Assembly (NCBI GenBank): GCA_020444175.1
Contig: JAHLLM010000035.1
Coordinates: 1-63,039 of the forward strand
DNA length: 63,039 nt
Origin: Desulfobulbaceae bacterium
GTDB lineage: Bacteria; Desulfobacterota; Desulfobulbia; Desulfobulbales; SURF-16
Reading direction: 5' to 3'
The first letter of the stretch is position 1. The number at the start of each line of letters is the position of its first letter. A program made the translations under genes and the position numbers. The notes below the pieces were generated by a model. It saw only the letters and a program-made list of their open reading frames with translations, was not told the origin of the DNA and did no database searches. Shown here piece after piece: positions 34,617 to 44,798 of this stretch.

Positions 34617-34688
34617 TGGTGCGATGCCGGGAATCGAACCAGGGACACACGGATTTTCAACCCTTTGCTACAACACCAAGGCCATCAC
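34617..34688 (-). pseudogene. Decayed tRNA-Phe copy
   Basis: The minus strand contains the anticodon loop TTGAAAA (GAA), the T arm CTGGTTCGATTCC and a terminal ACCA. Thirty bases from anticodon loop to T loop are the same as in the tRNA-Phe at the right window edge. The D arm is degraded (no GCTCAGTTGG) and the acceptor stem is one base short with a mismatch, so I judge it non-functional. It may be an attachment-site duplicate left by an integrated element. Confidence 0.65.
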
Positions 34689-34750
34689 ACCAAAACAATC
34701 AAAACGCAACAAGACCCAGAGCTTTTTAAAGGATGCACATATTCAACCGA

Positions 34751-35296
34751 TTATGCCCCATGCGCATCAGCCACAACGTTTGATTGGGCTTGAGCAGCAT
34801 CCTGCAACAAATTGAGATCACATGACAATGCTTCACCTTCGGATGCAAGAACCTCATCAATATCAAGAAGGATCAGGAACTTATCATCTTTGCGCCCCAT
34901 GCCCTTGATAAAATTCGTCTCTACCCCACTCCCCATTTTGGGGGGGGACTCAATATCTTTCGCATCAAGATCAATGACTTCCTGAACAGCATCAGCGAGC
35001 ACCCCCATTTCTACTGCAGACTCATCATCTGCCGCTTTGACTTCAACAATCATGATGCAGGTATTGACTGTCTTTTCAACGGGTTCCATACCAAGTCGAT
35101 ATCCCAGGTCAATAACAGGCACAACGCTCCCCCGCAGGTTAATGACTCCGCAAATATAGTCAGGCATTCGTGGAATACGGGTTAAGGTTGCAACATCTAA
35201 GACCTCACGCAACCTTGCAATCTCCACCGCAAAATGCTCATTCCGCAAAATAAACGAGAGATATTGACGACTTAAAACTTCTCCTGTTTCTCCCAT
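34751..35296 (-). CDS. cheW: Chemotaxis coupling protein CheW (copy 2)
   Basis: A 181-residue CheW with YLSFILRNEHFAVEIARLRE, ICGVINLRGSVVPVIDLGYR and MGVLADAVQEVIDLD. It is clearly paralogous to the CheW at 31004-31513. GGGAGG lies 7 bases before the ATG. It begins 12 bases after the stop of the membrane MCP at 35309 and should be co-transcribed with it. The extra C-terminal tail (about 25 residues, ending DAHGA) is not part of the usual fold. Confidence 0.92.
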   Translation of the reverse strand: MGETGEVLSRQYLSFILRNEHFAVEIARLREVLDVATLTRIPRMPDYICGVINLRGSVVPVIDLGYRLGMEPVEKTVNTCIMIVEVKAADDESAVEMGVLADAVQEVIDLDAKDIESPPKMGSGVETNFIKGMGRKDDKFLILLDIDEVLASEGEALSCDLNLLQDAAQAQSNVVADAHGA

Positions 35297-35308
35297 ATCG
35301 TACCTCCC

Positions 35309-37342
35309 TTAGTAACGCTCGAATTCGTCTTCGCCGTCTGTCATGTTCAATTTGACACCATCGGTACTTTTGGGCTGGACATGAATCTCATTCATCACAG
35401 AAGGGCCGGGCAACTGTATTTTCGGCGTAGCGGCGGGCCGGTTTGCCACATTCGTTAAATCTCCACCAAATTCCCCAATCTTGAAAAATGATATGGAACT
35501 GAGTAACTGTTCGGACTGAGCGGATAATTCCTCACTGGTGGCAGACATTTCCTCAGCCGCAGTGCTGTTTTGCTGGATGACCTGATCAAGCTGTATTACA
35601 GCCTTGGCATTCTCCTCGATACCCTTGGCCTGCTCTGAACTTGCGGCGTCTATTTCCTGAACAAGTTCCGCTGTTTTCTTGATCTGCGGCACGATCGCGT
35701 CAATAAGCTCACCGGCGTTGATGGCAATTGCAACACTTGAACCGGCAACACCCTTGATCTCCTGGGCCGCTAACTGGCTGCGCTCGGCAAGCTTGCGCAC
35801 TTCGGCAGCTACAACGGCAAAACCTTTGCCATGTTCCCCGGCACGGGCTGCTTCAATGGCTGCATTCAAGGCCAGCAGATTCGTCTGGCGAGATATTTCC
35901 TCAACAATTTCTATCTTTTCGGCAATGGACTGCATGGCAGAAACAGTACCGACAACGGCTTCACCGCCTTTTTCAGCATCAATCGAGGCCTTCGTGGAGA
36001 GAGAGGCGGTTTCTCTTGCACTGTCTGCACTCTGTGCAACTGTGCTGGACATCTCCTCCATTGAAGAGGAAATCTCTTCAACTGTGGCGGCCTGTTCGGT
36101 CGCACCCTGGGAGACGCTCTGGGCGGTGGAGGACAGCTCCTGACTGCCGGCAGCAACCTGATTCGTTGCTGACTGTACCTCGTTTATGATATCCCGTAAC
36201 TTCAGGATCATACCATTCAAAGCGGCACCCATTATGCCGAGCTCGTCTTTTGAATCAACATCAGCTGTTCGGGTCAGGTCTCCTTCTGATACACGTTTCG
36301 TTGCTTCAAGCATCAGGGAGACCGGACGAGAGATACTCCTGGATATGAACATTCCGCAAAAAAAAGACAGTATTACAGCAACAAGGATCACGGAAACTAT
36401 GGAGCCGTTGCTTGTTCTCTGTGTTTTATCGGCAAAGAGCATGGCGGCTTCCATTTCTTGAGCGGCAGTCTTCTCAACCTGGTCCATGGCTTGATCGCCT
36501 TTACCGCTAAACTCGTCCACAAGCACCATATGTTCTTGTTTCTCGACAGTCATCCTTAACGATTCGTCTTTCTGGTCGAACATCTTGCCTTTGCCCATGG
36601 CCAGTTCAACAAAATCGGTATGTTCCGCTACGACTTCCTTGGAAAGAAGACCCTCCAGGGCATCAAATTCCCTGGTTTTCTCTTCAAAGGCCTTTCGCAA
36701 CTCTGCAGTCTCATCAAGAGATTTCAGCCCCACGTATTCTTCAACAATGGCCTGTTGTTCGACCATGACCGTCTTGGACTCCATTGCGGCATCCACTTTC
36801 TCATCGATCTTTTGGTTTTTTGTAAGTTCTTCCTCATAGTCTGCAAGAAGTTTCTTAAGTGCATCAACATGCCCGTCAAAATCTTTCATAAGCACAGCGG
36901 TCTTGGATTCAGCCTCAAGGGACAGACGATGATGTTCCATGAGCTCATGGGCGTTTTCTTCAAACTTGCCATGGAATCCATCCGCCTCTTTTACAAGTCG
37001 GCTAATCTCTTCTGACCCGTTTTTTTCAATATGTTCGGCATGTTGATCAAAATTCCTTGAAAATTGATCAAATGCGGATTCTATCGTATCCAACTCAGCA
37101 GAGTCATCGGTCAACAGGAACTCACCCATGGCATCACGACCGCTGATCAAGGCGATCATCCCTTCCATGGAAGCATCTGCAATGGGTACTTTCTCATCCA
37201 GGATGATATCAGTTGCCTTACCGGTTGCCTTGAGGCCGTACATGCCGATAAGACCAACGGCGACTAACAGAAAAAACACAACGGAAAAGCCGCAAATTAT
37301 CTTGGTACCGACCTTCATGTCTTTGAAGTTTTGAAAAGCCAT
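35309..37342 (-). CDS. Membrane methyl-accepting chemotaxis protein
   Basis: A 677-residue receptor. Helix TM1 (about 14-36) and TM2 (about 318-338) enclose a long, acidic, all-helical periplasmic region (about 40-310) longer than a single four-helix bundle, perhaps a helical bimodular domain. HAMP (about 340-392), then the methylated helices and the signalling hairpin [20 protein letters not shown]. No C-terminal CheR-binding pentapeptide is obvious. GAGAGGGAAAT precedes the ATG. It forms a transcription unit with cheW copy 2. The signal is unknown. Confidence 0.93.
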   Translation of the reverse strand: MAFQNFKDMKVGTKIICGFSVVFFLLVAVGLIGMYGLKATGKATDIILDEKVPIADASMEGMIALISGRDAMGEFLLTDDSAELDTIESAFDQFSRNFDQHAEHIEKNGSEEISRLVKEADGFHGKFEENAHELMEHHRLSLEAESKTAVLMKDFDGHVDALKKLLADYEEELTKNQKIDEKVDAAMESKTVMVEQQAIVEEYVGLKSLDETAELRKAFEEKTREFDALEGLLSKEVVAEHTDFVELAMGKGKMFDQKDESLRMTVEKQEHMVLVDEFSGKGDQAMDQVEKTAAQEMEAAMLFADKTQRTSNGSIVSVILVAVILSFFCGMFISRSISRPVSLMLEATKRVSEGDLTRTADVDSKDELGIMGAALNGMILKLRDIINEVQSATNQVAAGSQELSSTAQSVSQGATEQAATVEEISSSMEEMSSTVAQSADSARETASLSTKASIDAEKGGEAVVGTVSAMQSIAEKIEIVEEISRQTNLLALNAAIEAARAGEHGKGFAVVAAEVRKLAERSQLAAQEIKGVAGSSVAIAINAGELIDAIVPQIKKTAELVQEIDAASSEQAKGIEENAKAVIQLDQVIQQNSTAAEEMSATSEELSAQSEQLLSSISFFKIGEFGGDLTNVANRPAATPKIQLPGPSVMNEIHVQPKSTDGVKLNMTDGEDEFERY

Positions 37343-37638
37343 ATTTCCCTCTCCTGGTATTTATGGTTTTATAACTTAATCATCCGGTGAAGATGATCAC
37401 CTGGAACATGACGTTTTTCCCTGATCCCTCTGCAAGTTTCAGACCGTTCATCCCGAGCAGCTCATTTCGCGGTCACAGATTACAATGTCTTGCTGTCCAT
37501 CATCAGACTCCCTCAACAAGAGAACATTGAAGATGTCACATTATTGACCTTCTCAGTTTTGCTAATACCTATCATTAATGATCGCATGAAACGCTAAAAC
37601 CAGTCAAGGAAAAGTTAGGATTGGAAAGAGCATCCTAA

Positions 37639-37788
37639 GAGAGTGGTACTCTTATCAGATTTACTGTGAGCATTGGAATGACAGTTGTTGAAAACAAAGA
37701 CGACTTGCTGGATGATATTGTAAAAAAAGCTGACAAAGCTCTTTATCAGGCCAAGACCCAGGGACTCAATGGGGTTATCATTTTATAA
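37639..37788 (+). pseudogene. 3' remnant of a GGDEF-domain gene
   Basis: In the frame ending at TAA 37786-37788 the translation includes RFTVSIGMTVVENKDDLLDD and KADKALYQAKTQGLNG, the last helices and strands of a diguanylate cyclase domain. An in-frame stop lies at 37636 and no GGDEF motif or start is upstream, so only the tail remains. It lies between the MCP gene and the giant surface protein gene. The rest of 37343-37894 holds a CAGCAGCCTG hairpin (37808-37830) and no gene. Confidence 0.7.
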
Positions 37789-37894
37789 AACGAAACTGAA
37801 CACCTAATCAGCAGCCTGGATCAGGCTGCTGATCTCATAATTTCTGCAGATAGAGTTTTTACGAAGAACAGTTTTTCCTGTCTCGAATTCAGGC

Positions 37895-40800
37895 TTACTC
37901 CACCGTTACCAGCACTGAAGCACCATCTGTTGCGATAAAATCCGGAATCGTCGCTGAAACCATTGTCTCACCATCTGAAATCACCGAAAAGGCCACCCCA
38001 CCTGTGGCCACTGCAGACGGCGACAGGTAGCTTCCTTCGCCAATGTCCACCGTCACTGATTGACCGGTGCTGCCGGTTGTAACAAGTTCGGCCACGCCGC
38101 CATTATTGTTGGAGACGGTTGCAGTAACACCCGTTGCGTCTCCGCTGACCCGCACATACTGATTGATGGCAATGGAGGAGTTAGCCGCGTTGGGGATGCC
38201 GATGCTGACCTGAAACGGATCGTCATTGGCCGTCACAGAAGTCGGGTTAACCAGTCCTATGATACGTAAGGCCGGTTGCACGACCTCAACCGACATGCTG
38301 TCTTCGACAAAACCGGGCGCAGTTGCAAGAACCGTGGTAGTACCGGTGACGGATTCCACTCCCTGTACATAAAACCTGGCGCTGCTTGAGCCGTCAGCTA
38401 CAGGCAGAACAATGGACTCGCTGCCCACCGAGGAGGCGTCAGGTGCCACCAGGGCAAGAGCCGTATTGTTGCTGCTCACCGTAACATCTATGCCTCCGTG
38501 ATCGGTACTGTCAAGCTGCACATAATACCAGCCGTATTGCAGCCCGGCTCCGATTGTAGCGGAGTCGGGCAAATGAAGTGCCGCTGCACCGACGGAGACA
38601 TCTGACGAGGCATTATCAGTGGCTATAAAACCAGGTATGGTCGCAGAGACGGTAGTCGTACCGGAGGCAAGTGCGTCAAAGGCGACTCCGCCGCTTGCCA
38701 CATTGCTTGGCGACAGGTAAGTTCCTTCGGCAATGTTCACCGTCACACTCTGGCCAGTGAGTGGATCTGTGACCAGTTGGCCGACTGAAGCAGCACTGTT
38801 ACTCACAGTTGCAATGAACCCGGTGCCGTCACCGCTGACCCGCACATACTGATTGACGGCAATGGAAGAGTTATCTCCGTTGGGAATGCCGACGGTTACC
38901 TGGAAAGGATCATCAACAGCAAGCGTTGTGGTGGAGGTTGTTAGTCCTATCAGACGCAGGGCCGGCTGCACAACTTCAACCGGCATGCTGTCGCTGATAA
39001 AAGCCGGGGACGAGGCGGTGATCGTGGTGGAACCTGTTACATCTTCAAGCCCCTGTATATAAAATCTGGTGCTGGTGGACCCATCAGCCACCGGCAGGAC
39101 AATGGAGGGAGTGCCTGCCGTGCCGAAATCAGGGGAGACCAGAGCAAGAGACGGGTCACTGCTTTCTATGGTCACATTGATGCCGCCGTGATTACCTGCT
39201 CCCAGCTGCACGTAATGCCAGCCGTATTGCAGTCCTGCGCCGATGGTCGCATTACTGGGAAGTGAAATTTCAGGAGCGCTTACCGAGACCGAGGAGGCGG
39301 CATTGGTGGTAGCGATAAAGCCTGGAATAGTTGCCGACACAGTGGTGGCTCCAAAGCCAAGGGGATCAAAAGCCACCCCGCCTTTTGCCACGCTGCTTGG
39401 CGACAGATAGGTTCCTTCGGGAATGGTAACCGTAACGATTTGATCGGTGAGCAGTGTGGTGACCAGCTGGCCCAGTGCAACATCGCTGTTAGCAACCGTT
39501 GCGGTGATTCCAATGCCATCACCGCTGACCCGTACGTACTGGTTGACCGCAATGGAGGAGTTGTCCGCGTTGGGGATGCCGATATTCACCTGAAAGGGAT
39601 CATCACTTGAGAGCGAGGTGGTGGAGGTGAGCAATCCTGTGAGGCGCAGGGCCGGCTGCACGATGTTCACACCCATATTGTCGCTGGTAAACCCCGAAGC
39701 CGAGGCGGTGATGGTAGTGGAACCGATCACTCCTTCCATGCCCTGGATATAAAATCTGGTGCTGGTGGTTCCGTCAGCCATCGGCAGCACGATGGAGGCT
39801 GTGCCTGCCGTGCCGGAATCCGGGGAGACCAGAGCGAGGGAGGGATCACTGCTTTCAACGGTCACATCGATGCCGCCATGGGCTACAGCATTCAACTGCA
39901 CGTAATACCAGCCGTATTGCAGTCCGGCACCCACGGTGGCGTCAGCCGGCAGGGAAATTTCCGGAGTACTCACTGTAATTGTGCTGGAGGCGTTTGTTGT
40001 CGAAATAAAGCCGGGTATGGAGGCCGACACAGTGGTGGTTCCCACAGTCAGCGGATCAAAGGCCAACCCGCCGTTTGCCACACTGCTTGCCGACAGATAG
40101 GCCCCTTCGGCAATGGTCACCGTGACGTTTTGTGCGGTGAGGGGTGTGGTGACCAGCTGGCCCACTGCAACATCGCTGTTAACAACCGTTGCAGTGATAC
40201 CGATACCGTCACCGCTGACCCGCACATACTGGTTGACGGCAATGGAGGAGTTATCTCCATTGGGAATACCGACACTGACCAGGAAGGGATCATCGATAGA
40301 GAGTGCGGTGGTGGATGTGAGCAGCCCTATGAGGCGCAGGGCCGGCTGCACGATGCTGACAGGCATAGTCCCGTCTGTAAAGGTCGGGGCCGAGACGGTG
40401 ATGGTGGTGGAACCGCTCATCCCTTCCAGGCCCTGGATGAAAAATCTGGCACTGGTTGATCCGTCGGCCACCGGCAGTATGATGGAGGCTGCGCCTGCCG
40501 TGGATAAATCCGGTGAGACCAGGGCGAGGGAGGGATCATTGCTTTCAACGGTCACATCGATGCCGCCATGATTGCCGGTGCCAAGCTGCACGTAATACCA
40601 GCCATACTGCAGACCGGCACCCACCGTGGCTGATGCAGGAAGCGTCAAGCTTGGACTTGGGTTGACCGTAACGGAAACACTGTCAAGATCGATATCAGGG
40701 GCAACAGCGCTGACCGTAGTCGCGCAGGGCAGCTGAGTGCTGCCTCCATAATCAAGCCCCACCGTGACATTGACCTGGCCTGCCGGGATGATCGCGGACG

Positions 40801-43800
40801 ACGGAACCGAAACGCACCCGGGATCATCGGCCAGCAGGGTCACCAGGATGCCGCCTGCCGGAGCAACAGTGGGAATACCTGCACTCTCAAGCTGGATAGT
40901 GATCTCATCAGTGAAGCCGCTGTTAAATGTCACGCTTGACTCAAGAATATGAAATGCCGTATCAGTGGCCACCAGGGAACTGTCTTCCAGATAATCCGGG
41001 CTGCTGGCCGTAATAGTGGCGCTGCCTGGCTGAGAGGCCCGGAGCATGCCGTTAGCGGAATAAGCCCCTTCAGGGATGATGACCGTTGGGGTGAGCACTT
41101 CAATATCGCTGCTCGAACTGGCAAGTGTAATGGCCAGGCCGCCGGCCGGTGCCGGATCAGGGGCGATGTTGACCGGCAGGGTGACATTGGTTGCAAGGGG
41201 CAGGGTAAGGGTTTCCGGCAGGCTGATCAGTCCTGCGACGACCCGCACCTCTTCGGTTCCTTGGGCATATCCCGCAGCACTGGCCCGTACGCTAGCTGCC
41301 CCAAGGGAAACACCCAGCACGGAAAAGGTGGCAGTGTTTTCTCCTTCGGCAACAAAAATTTCAAAGGGACTGTTTAGCTGCACTAAGCCGGGATCATCGC
41401 TGGTCAGTGTCACCGTGACGCCGCCAACTGGAACGGCCGCAGAGAAGGTCACCTGCAGGTCCGTACTCTGACCAGGCAGAACGACCACATCCGGCTCGAT
41501 GGTCACGTAACCATAAAGCTGCGACAGGCAGTCTGCCTTACCGAAATTGTCGGCAAAAAGGCTGTAATCCGCGCTGTCGCCGATAAGGCCGTTGCCGTCC
41601 AGATCTGCCAAGGGGTTGGCACCATTTACGAAGATGGCAAAATGCATGGCATCCATACCATCCACGTCAAAATCAGCATCAAGATCGCCCGGGCAGGAGC
41701 CCACTGCCAGCAAGAACCCTAAGTTATTGTTTGTTTCGATTGTTTCATCAATCTCTTCATCCGTGTCAACTGATGCAAACAGGCCGTAACTGTCAGCCTC
41801 TCTGCCATTGGTAAAATCTATCCGGTGGGTCTCGCTTGCCCCCATGGACAGAGAATGTATCTGCCAGTAATGGGACAGAGCAAGGGGTTTGCTGCCGTCG
41901 AGCAGACGGCAGGTAAATGGATCGGCAATATCCGCCTCGCCCTGGTTGCTCACGGTGATATCAACGGAGAAAGGCTCCCATGGGTCGGGAAAGGGCGGCT
42001 GCACCACTATGCTTTCCACCACCAGATCACCTAAGTGGTCAATATCAAGGGTGACCGAAAGTGCATTGTTGTCCTCCAGTATTTCGGCAACGTCGCTTTC
42101 CGTATCCGCCATGGCAGACATGGTGTATGAACCGGCTGGCAGTCCTGCAGCCTGGGAAAACTGGAGAATGGCGCTGGTTCCCTGGGCAAGCCCCGGCAAC
42201 TGCCAGATTTCGCTGATTGAGTTCGGCGCACCGTTGTTGAAGGTGCCGCTGAAAGCCTGGGCAATGCCTGTTTCACCCTGGTTGCGCACCGTGACATATA
42301 CCGAGAACGGCTCATCCGGTTTGGGCGACGCCGGGCTTGCCTGGATGGATTCAATGATGAGATCGGGCAGGGGCGAGGCGTAGTTATAGACCAGTAACGG
42401 CACGGCCAGCTCGTTGTTTTCTTCATCTGATTCTGCAATAAGACCATCGTGATCAATGGAGGCCTGCACGGTATAGAAGCCAGCCTCCCTGCCGCTGTTG
42501 AAATCGTGCTGGGCCGTATAGCTTTCACCCTGGGCAAGACCGCCGAACAGACTGCTGTATTGCCAGATGGAAAAGGGCAGCTCCCCGGAGTTGAAACCAA
42601 GATCGATCAGGCCGCCAAAATCGCCCAGACCGATGTTCGTGTAGGTGACATAGATGCTGAACGGCTCAAATTCCCCAGGAAAAGGGGGATCAATTGTAAT
42701 GGACTCGACAATGAAGTCGGGTCGCACATAGTCTGCCTGAAGCTTTGCGGCAAAAATGTTTGCTCCTCGGTTTTCATAATCAAACCAGCCGTCCTGCCAG
42801 GCAATAAACGGTCCGAAGGGCGATGGCCCGGAACCGTCAAAAACGATTTGCGGATAGCCTGGAATTTCACCACCATAGTCAGGGACTTGGGTAGTCCAGG
42901 TGACCTCTGAGTTCTCAATGCCCATGGCATAGACAGCCCACTCCGCACCCCAGTAAAGAGACTCAAGCATGACATCGGCCACCAGCACAACCCGGCCGCT
43001 TCCGTCGGCAACCAGGCGCGGATTTTTGCTCACCGTATCGTATAGTCCGGTAATCAGGTCCTTGAAATGCAGCGTCAGTGAAATGCGCTCGCCAATTTCG
43101 TTGCCGTCCTCATCCATTCGCTGCACGTACACATTATGCAGTTCATGGGAAAAAACATAATAGGAGGGGCACTGCCAGGCGATATAGAATCCCCCGGAAG
43201 CGTCTATGGCCGCAGTGGGCTTCATGACCTGCTCTTCCTCTATTACGTCATAGGTATGAATTACCTTGCCGCCGTCCGGCCATAACACATTGCCGTTAAA
43301 ATCAATGGACTGGACCACCAGCCGTTCCCGCAGCTCGGTTATATACGTGATGCACGTGTCTGACATGGCATTATAAAAAAGACAGACTTGATCGGCAATA
43401 TGACGGCCGAATGCCACATAGGCGCCGTCCGTGCCGTTATTGATAATGTACGGATGGTACTCGCCTCTGTCGTTGTCCACGGAGGCATAGGTGGGATTCG
43501 GCCCCCAGGGGGTCATCAGGATGGGCAGCATGGGGTTGTCACCCAGATCGATACGCTGTACGGCGACAGATTCCGAGGCAGTGACCCAGGCCACAAAAAC
43601 GCCGCCGCTGCCGTCTCTTGCCATGGTTAAATTATCACCGGGCAGGATGCCGAAACCAAGCTCAATACCATTAATATCGGGGTTGGCCAAAAAACCGTCA
43701 TGGCTGACATGGACAATGCGCGGACCGGATGCGGCCTCAAAGGAGATATAGGCGCCACCTGCGTCATCAGTGGCAATGGCCAGCGGCACAGGATCAGCCC

Positions 43801-44281
43801 GGTTAACGCCTACATCGGTACTGACCGGCATACCGCCAACGCCCCATTGCTCTTCGCCAGCAGCATTGACCCGTTGGGCAAATACACGCCACATATGAGG
43901 GAACACCAGGTCAAGATGCCACCAGGCAATGATGGCGCCGCCGCTCCCATCAGGCATAATCTGCGGCTGGCGTTGGTTGTAGGAGGCGCTGGTCAGCTTG
44001 AAATCACCATGGCCCCAGATGATATTGCCCAGGTGGTCGATACGCTTGGCAAAGATGTCGTAGTCGCCGTTGCGGTTGTCCTCCCAGACAATGATGGCGC
44101 CCCCTGCATCATCGCTTGCCGTGCGGACTGCCTGTTGATTGCTTTCGTTAATGCTGGCCGGAGTGATCCATAATTTATCACCTTCAGCGGCATAACACGC
44201 CCCGGACAAACCAAAGAACACAGAACTCACTGACAGAAGAGCACAGAAAAAATAGATAAACGCGTAATGATGCCTGGCCAT
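37895..44281 (-). CDS. Giant exported surface protein: CARDB domains, dockerin-like domain, four 230-residue repeats
   Basis: About 2128 residues from ATG 44281 (MARHHYAFIYFFCALL), with GGGAGGG upstream; the frame is open 38 codons more without such a site. The signal peptide ends near GACYAAE. Residues about 35-510 look like propeller blades (WEDNRNGDYDIFAKRI). Three CARDB adhesion domains follow (starting near 520, 637 and 753: PDFIVESI, PDLIIESI, GDLVVESI). A dockerin-like pair of calcium loops lies near 862-915 (DLDADFDVDGMD, DLDGNGLIGD). Then come Ig-like units and four long repeats from about 1210 to the end, each with VGAGLQYGWYYVQL and NQYVRVSGDG. No sorting or anchor signal is seen at the C-terminus (ends SVLVTVE). 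Probably an adhesin or matrix protein. Confidence 0.88.
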   Translation of the reverse strand: MARHHYAFIYFFCALLSVSSVFFGLSGACYAAEGDKLWITPASINESNQQAVRTASDDAGGAIIVWEDNRNGDYDIFAKRIDHLGNIIWGHGDFKLTSASYNQRQPQIMPDGSGGAIIAWWHLDLVFPHMWRVFAQRVNAAGEEQWGVGGMPVSTDVGVNRADPVPLAIATDDAGGAYISFEAASGPRIVHVSHDGFLANPDINGIELGFGILPGDNLTMARDGSGGVFVAWVTASESVAVQRIDLGDNPMLPILMTPWGPNPTYASVDNDRGEYHPYIINNGTDGAYVAFGRHIADQVCLFYNAMSDTCITYITELRERLVVQSIDFNGNVLWPDGGKVIHTYDVIEEEQVMKPTAAIDASGGFYIAWQCPSYYVFSHELHNVYVQRMDEDGNEIGERISLTLHFKDLITGLYDTVSKNPRLVADGSGRVVLVADVMLESLYWGAEWAVYAMGIENSEVTWTTQVPDYGGEIPGYPQIVFDGSGPSPFGPFIAWQDGWFDYENRGANIFAAKLQADYVRPDFIVESITIDPPFPGEFEPFSIYVTYTNIGLGDFGGLIDLGFNSGELPFSIWQYSSLFGGLAQGESYTAQHDFNSGREAGFYTVQASIDHDGLIAESDEENNELAVPLLVYNYASPLPDLIIESIQASPASPKPDEPFSVYVTVRNQGETGIAQAFSGTFNNGAPNSISEIWQLPGLAQGTSAILQFSQAAGLPAGSYTMSAMADTESDVAEILEDNNALSVTLDIDHLGDLVVESIVVQPPFPDPWEPFSVDITVSNQGEADIADPFTCRLLDGSKPLALSHYWQIHSLSMGASETHRIDFTNGREADSYGLFASVDTDEEIDETIETNNNLGFLLAVGSCPGDLDADFDVDGMDAMHFAIFVNGANPLADLDGNGLIGDSADYSLFADNFGKADCLSQLYGYVTIEPDVVVLPGQSTDLQVTFSAAVPVGGVTVTLTSDDPGLVQLNSPFEIFVAEGENTATFSVLGVSLGAASVRASAAGYAQGTEEVRVVAGLISLPETLTLPLATNVTLPVNIAPDPAPAGGLAITLASSSSDIEVLTPTVIIPEGAYSANGMLRASQPGSATITASSPDYLEDSSLVATDTAFHILESSVTFNSGFTDEITIQLESAGIPTVAPAGGILVTLLADDPGCVSVPSSAIIPAGQVNVTVGLDYGGSTQLPCATTVSAVAPDIDLDSVSVTVNPSPSLTLPASATVGAGLQYGWYYVQLGTGNHGGIDVTVESNDPSLALVSPDLSTAGAASIILPVADGSTSARFFIQGLEGMSGSTTITVSAPTFTDGTMPVSIVQPALRLIGLLTSTTALSIDDPFLVSVGIPNGDNSSIAVNQYVRVSGDGIGITATVVNSDVAVGQLVTTPLTAQNVTVTIAEGAYLSASSVANGGLAFDPLTVGTTTVSASIPGFISTTNASSTITVSTPEISLPADATVGAGLQYGWYYVQLNAVAHGGIDVTVESSDPSLALVSPDSGTAGTASIVLPMADGTTSTRFYIQGMEGVIGSTTITASASGFTSDNMGVNIVQPALRLTGLLTSTTSLSSDDPFQVNIGIPNADNSSIAVNQYVRVSGDGIGITATVANSDVALGQLVTTLLTDQIVTVTIPEGTYLSPSSVAKGGVAFDPLGFGATTVSATIPGFIATTNAASSVSVSAPEISLPSNATIGAGLQYGWHYVQLGAGNHGGINVTIESSDPSLALVSPDFGTAGTPSIVLPVADGSTSTRFYIQGLEDVTGSTTITASSPAFISDSMPVEVVQPALRLIGLTTSTTTLAVDDPFQVTVGIPNGDNSSIAVNQYVRVSGDGTGFIATVSNSAASVGQLVTDPLTGQSVTVNIAEGTYLSPSNVASGGVAFDALASGTTTVSATIPGFIATDNASSDVSVGAAALHLPDSATIGAGLQYGWYYVQLDSTDHGGIDVTVSSNNTALALVAPDASSVGSESIVLPVADGSSSARFYVQGVESVTGTTTVLATAPGFVEDSMSVEVVQPALRIIGLVNPTSVTANDDPFQVSIGIPNAANSSIAINQYVRVSGDATGVTATVSNNNGGVAELVTTGSTGQSVTVDIGEGSYLSPSAVATGGVAFSVISDGETMVSATIPDFIATDGASVLVTVE
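37898..40650 (-). repeat. Four tandem 690-bp units inside the giant surface protein gene
   Basis: The same decamer, CATAATACCA or CGTAATACCA with small variation, occurs at 38521, 39211, 39901 and 40591, exactly 690 bases apart each time. Units are alike but not the same, so length is conserved at 230 codons while sequence has diverged. Confidence 0.9.
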
Positions 44282-44423
44282 GTTCCCTCCCCCGGTTTGA
44301 GAAATGGATGGGCAATAAGGATAGATGCATATTGTCCAGAAAGAAAATTCCCCCAATTTAGCCTTATAAATGCAACATTTACACCATATATACAATTGTT
44401 GGTTTTTATGTAATTATTTCAAT

Positions 44424-44536
44424 GCATTTTGCTGACAGGCCGGCATTTTGGAAATATGTGGAGAGTTTGTTTTTCTGGAAAAATGGAAAAAATATCCAAA
44501 AAAAAGGAAAAGTTCGGGGTGTTTCACATGTTTTAC
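44424..44536 (+). repeat. 113-bp direct repeat, copy 1
   Basis: From GCATTTTGCTGACAGGCC to GGTGTTTCACATGTTTTAC the sequence is the same, base for base as far as I can see, as 54211-54323. It holds short TTTTCC/GGAAAA palindromic parts and no gene. A lone MITE end (GTGCCTGTCC) is at 44587-44596. The remaining gap 44282-44798 shows nothing else. Confidence 0.85.
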
Positions 44537-44798
44537 TGCACTGAGATGCACAGGAAAGAGTGTTCGTGAGGCACGATTTCCAGTTAGTGCCTGTCCGAGG
44601 TTGAGCTTTAACCAAGGGAAGCCAGAAATTCCACCCCAAGCCCCAGAGAACCGCAAGGCGGGATCTTCTGCGCAAGAGATTGCATCCTGTCCAGCTCAGA
44701 ACTTCAATGATCAATAGCCTTCAGGCCGTTTTGCATCGCAACTGCGAGGCTCGTTTAAGCGTCTGCAAGGTCAAATTCTCATTCCCATCAACCCTTAA

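Noticed and set aside
40949-41377. Plus-strand frames opposite the giant surface protein
   Set aside because: GC-rich antisense shadows; the minus frame is continuous with signal peptide and domains.
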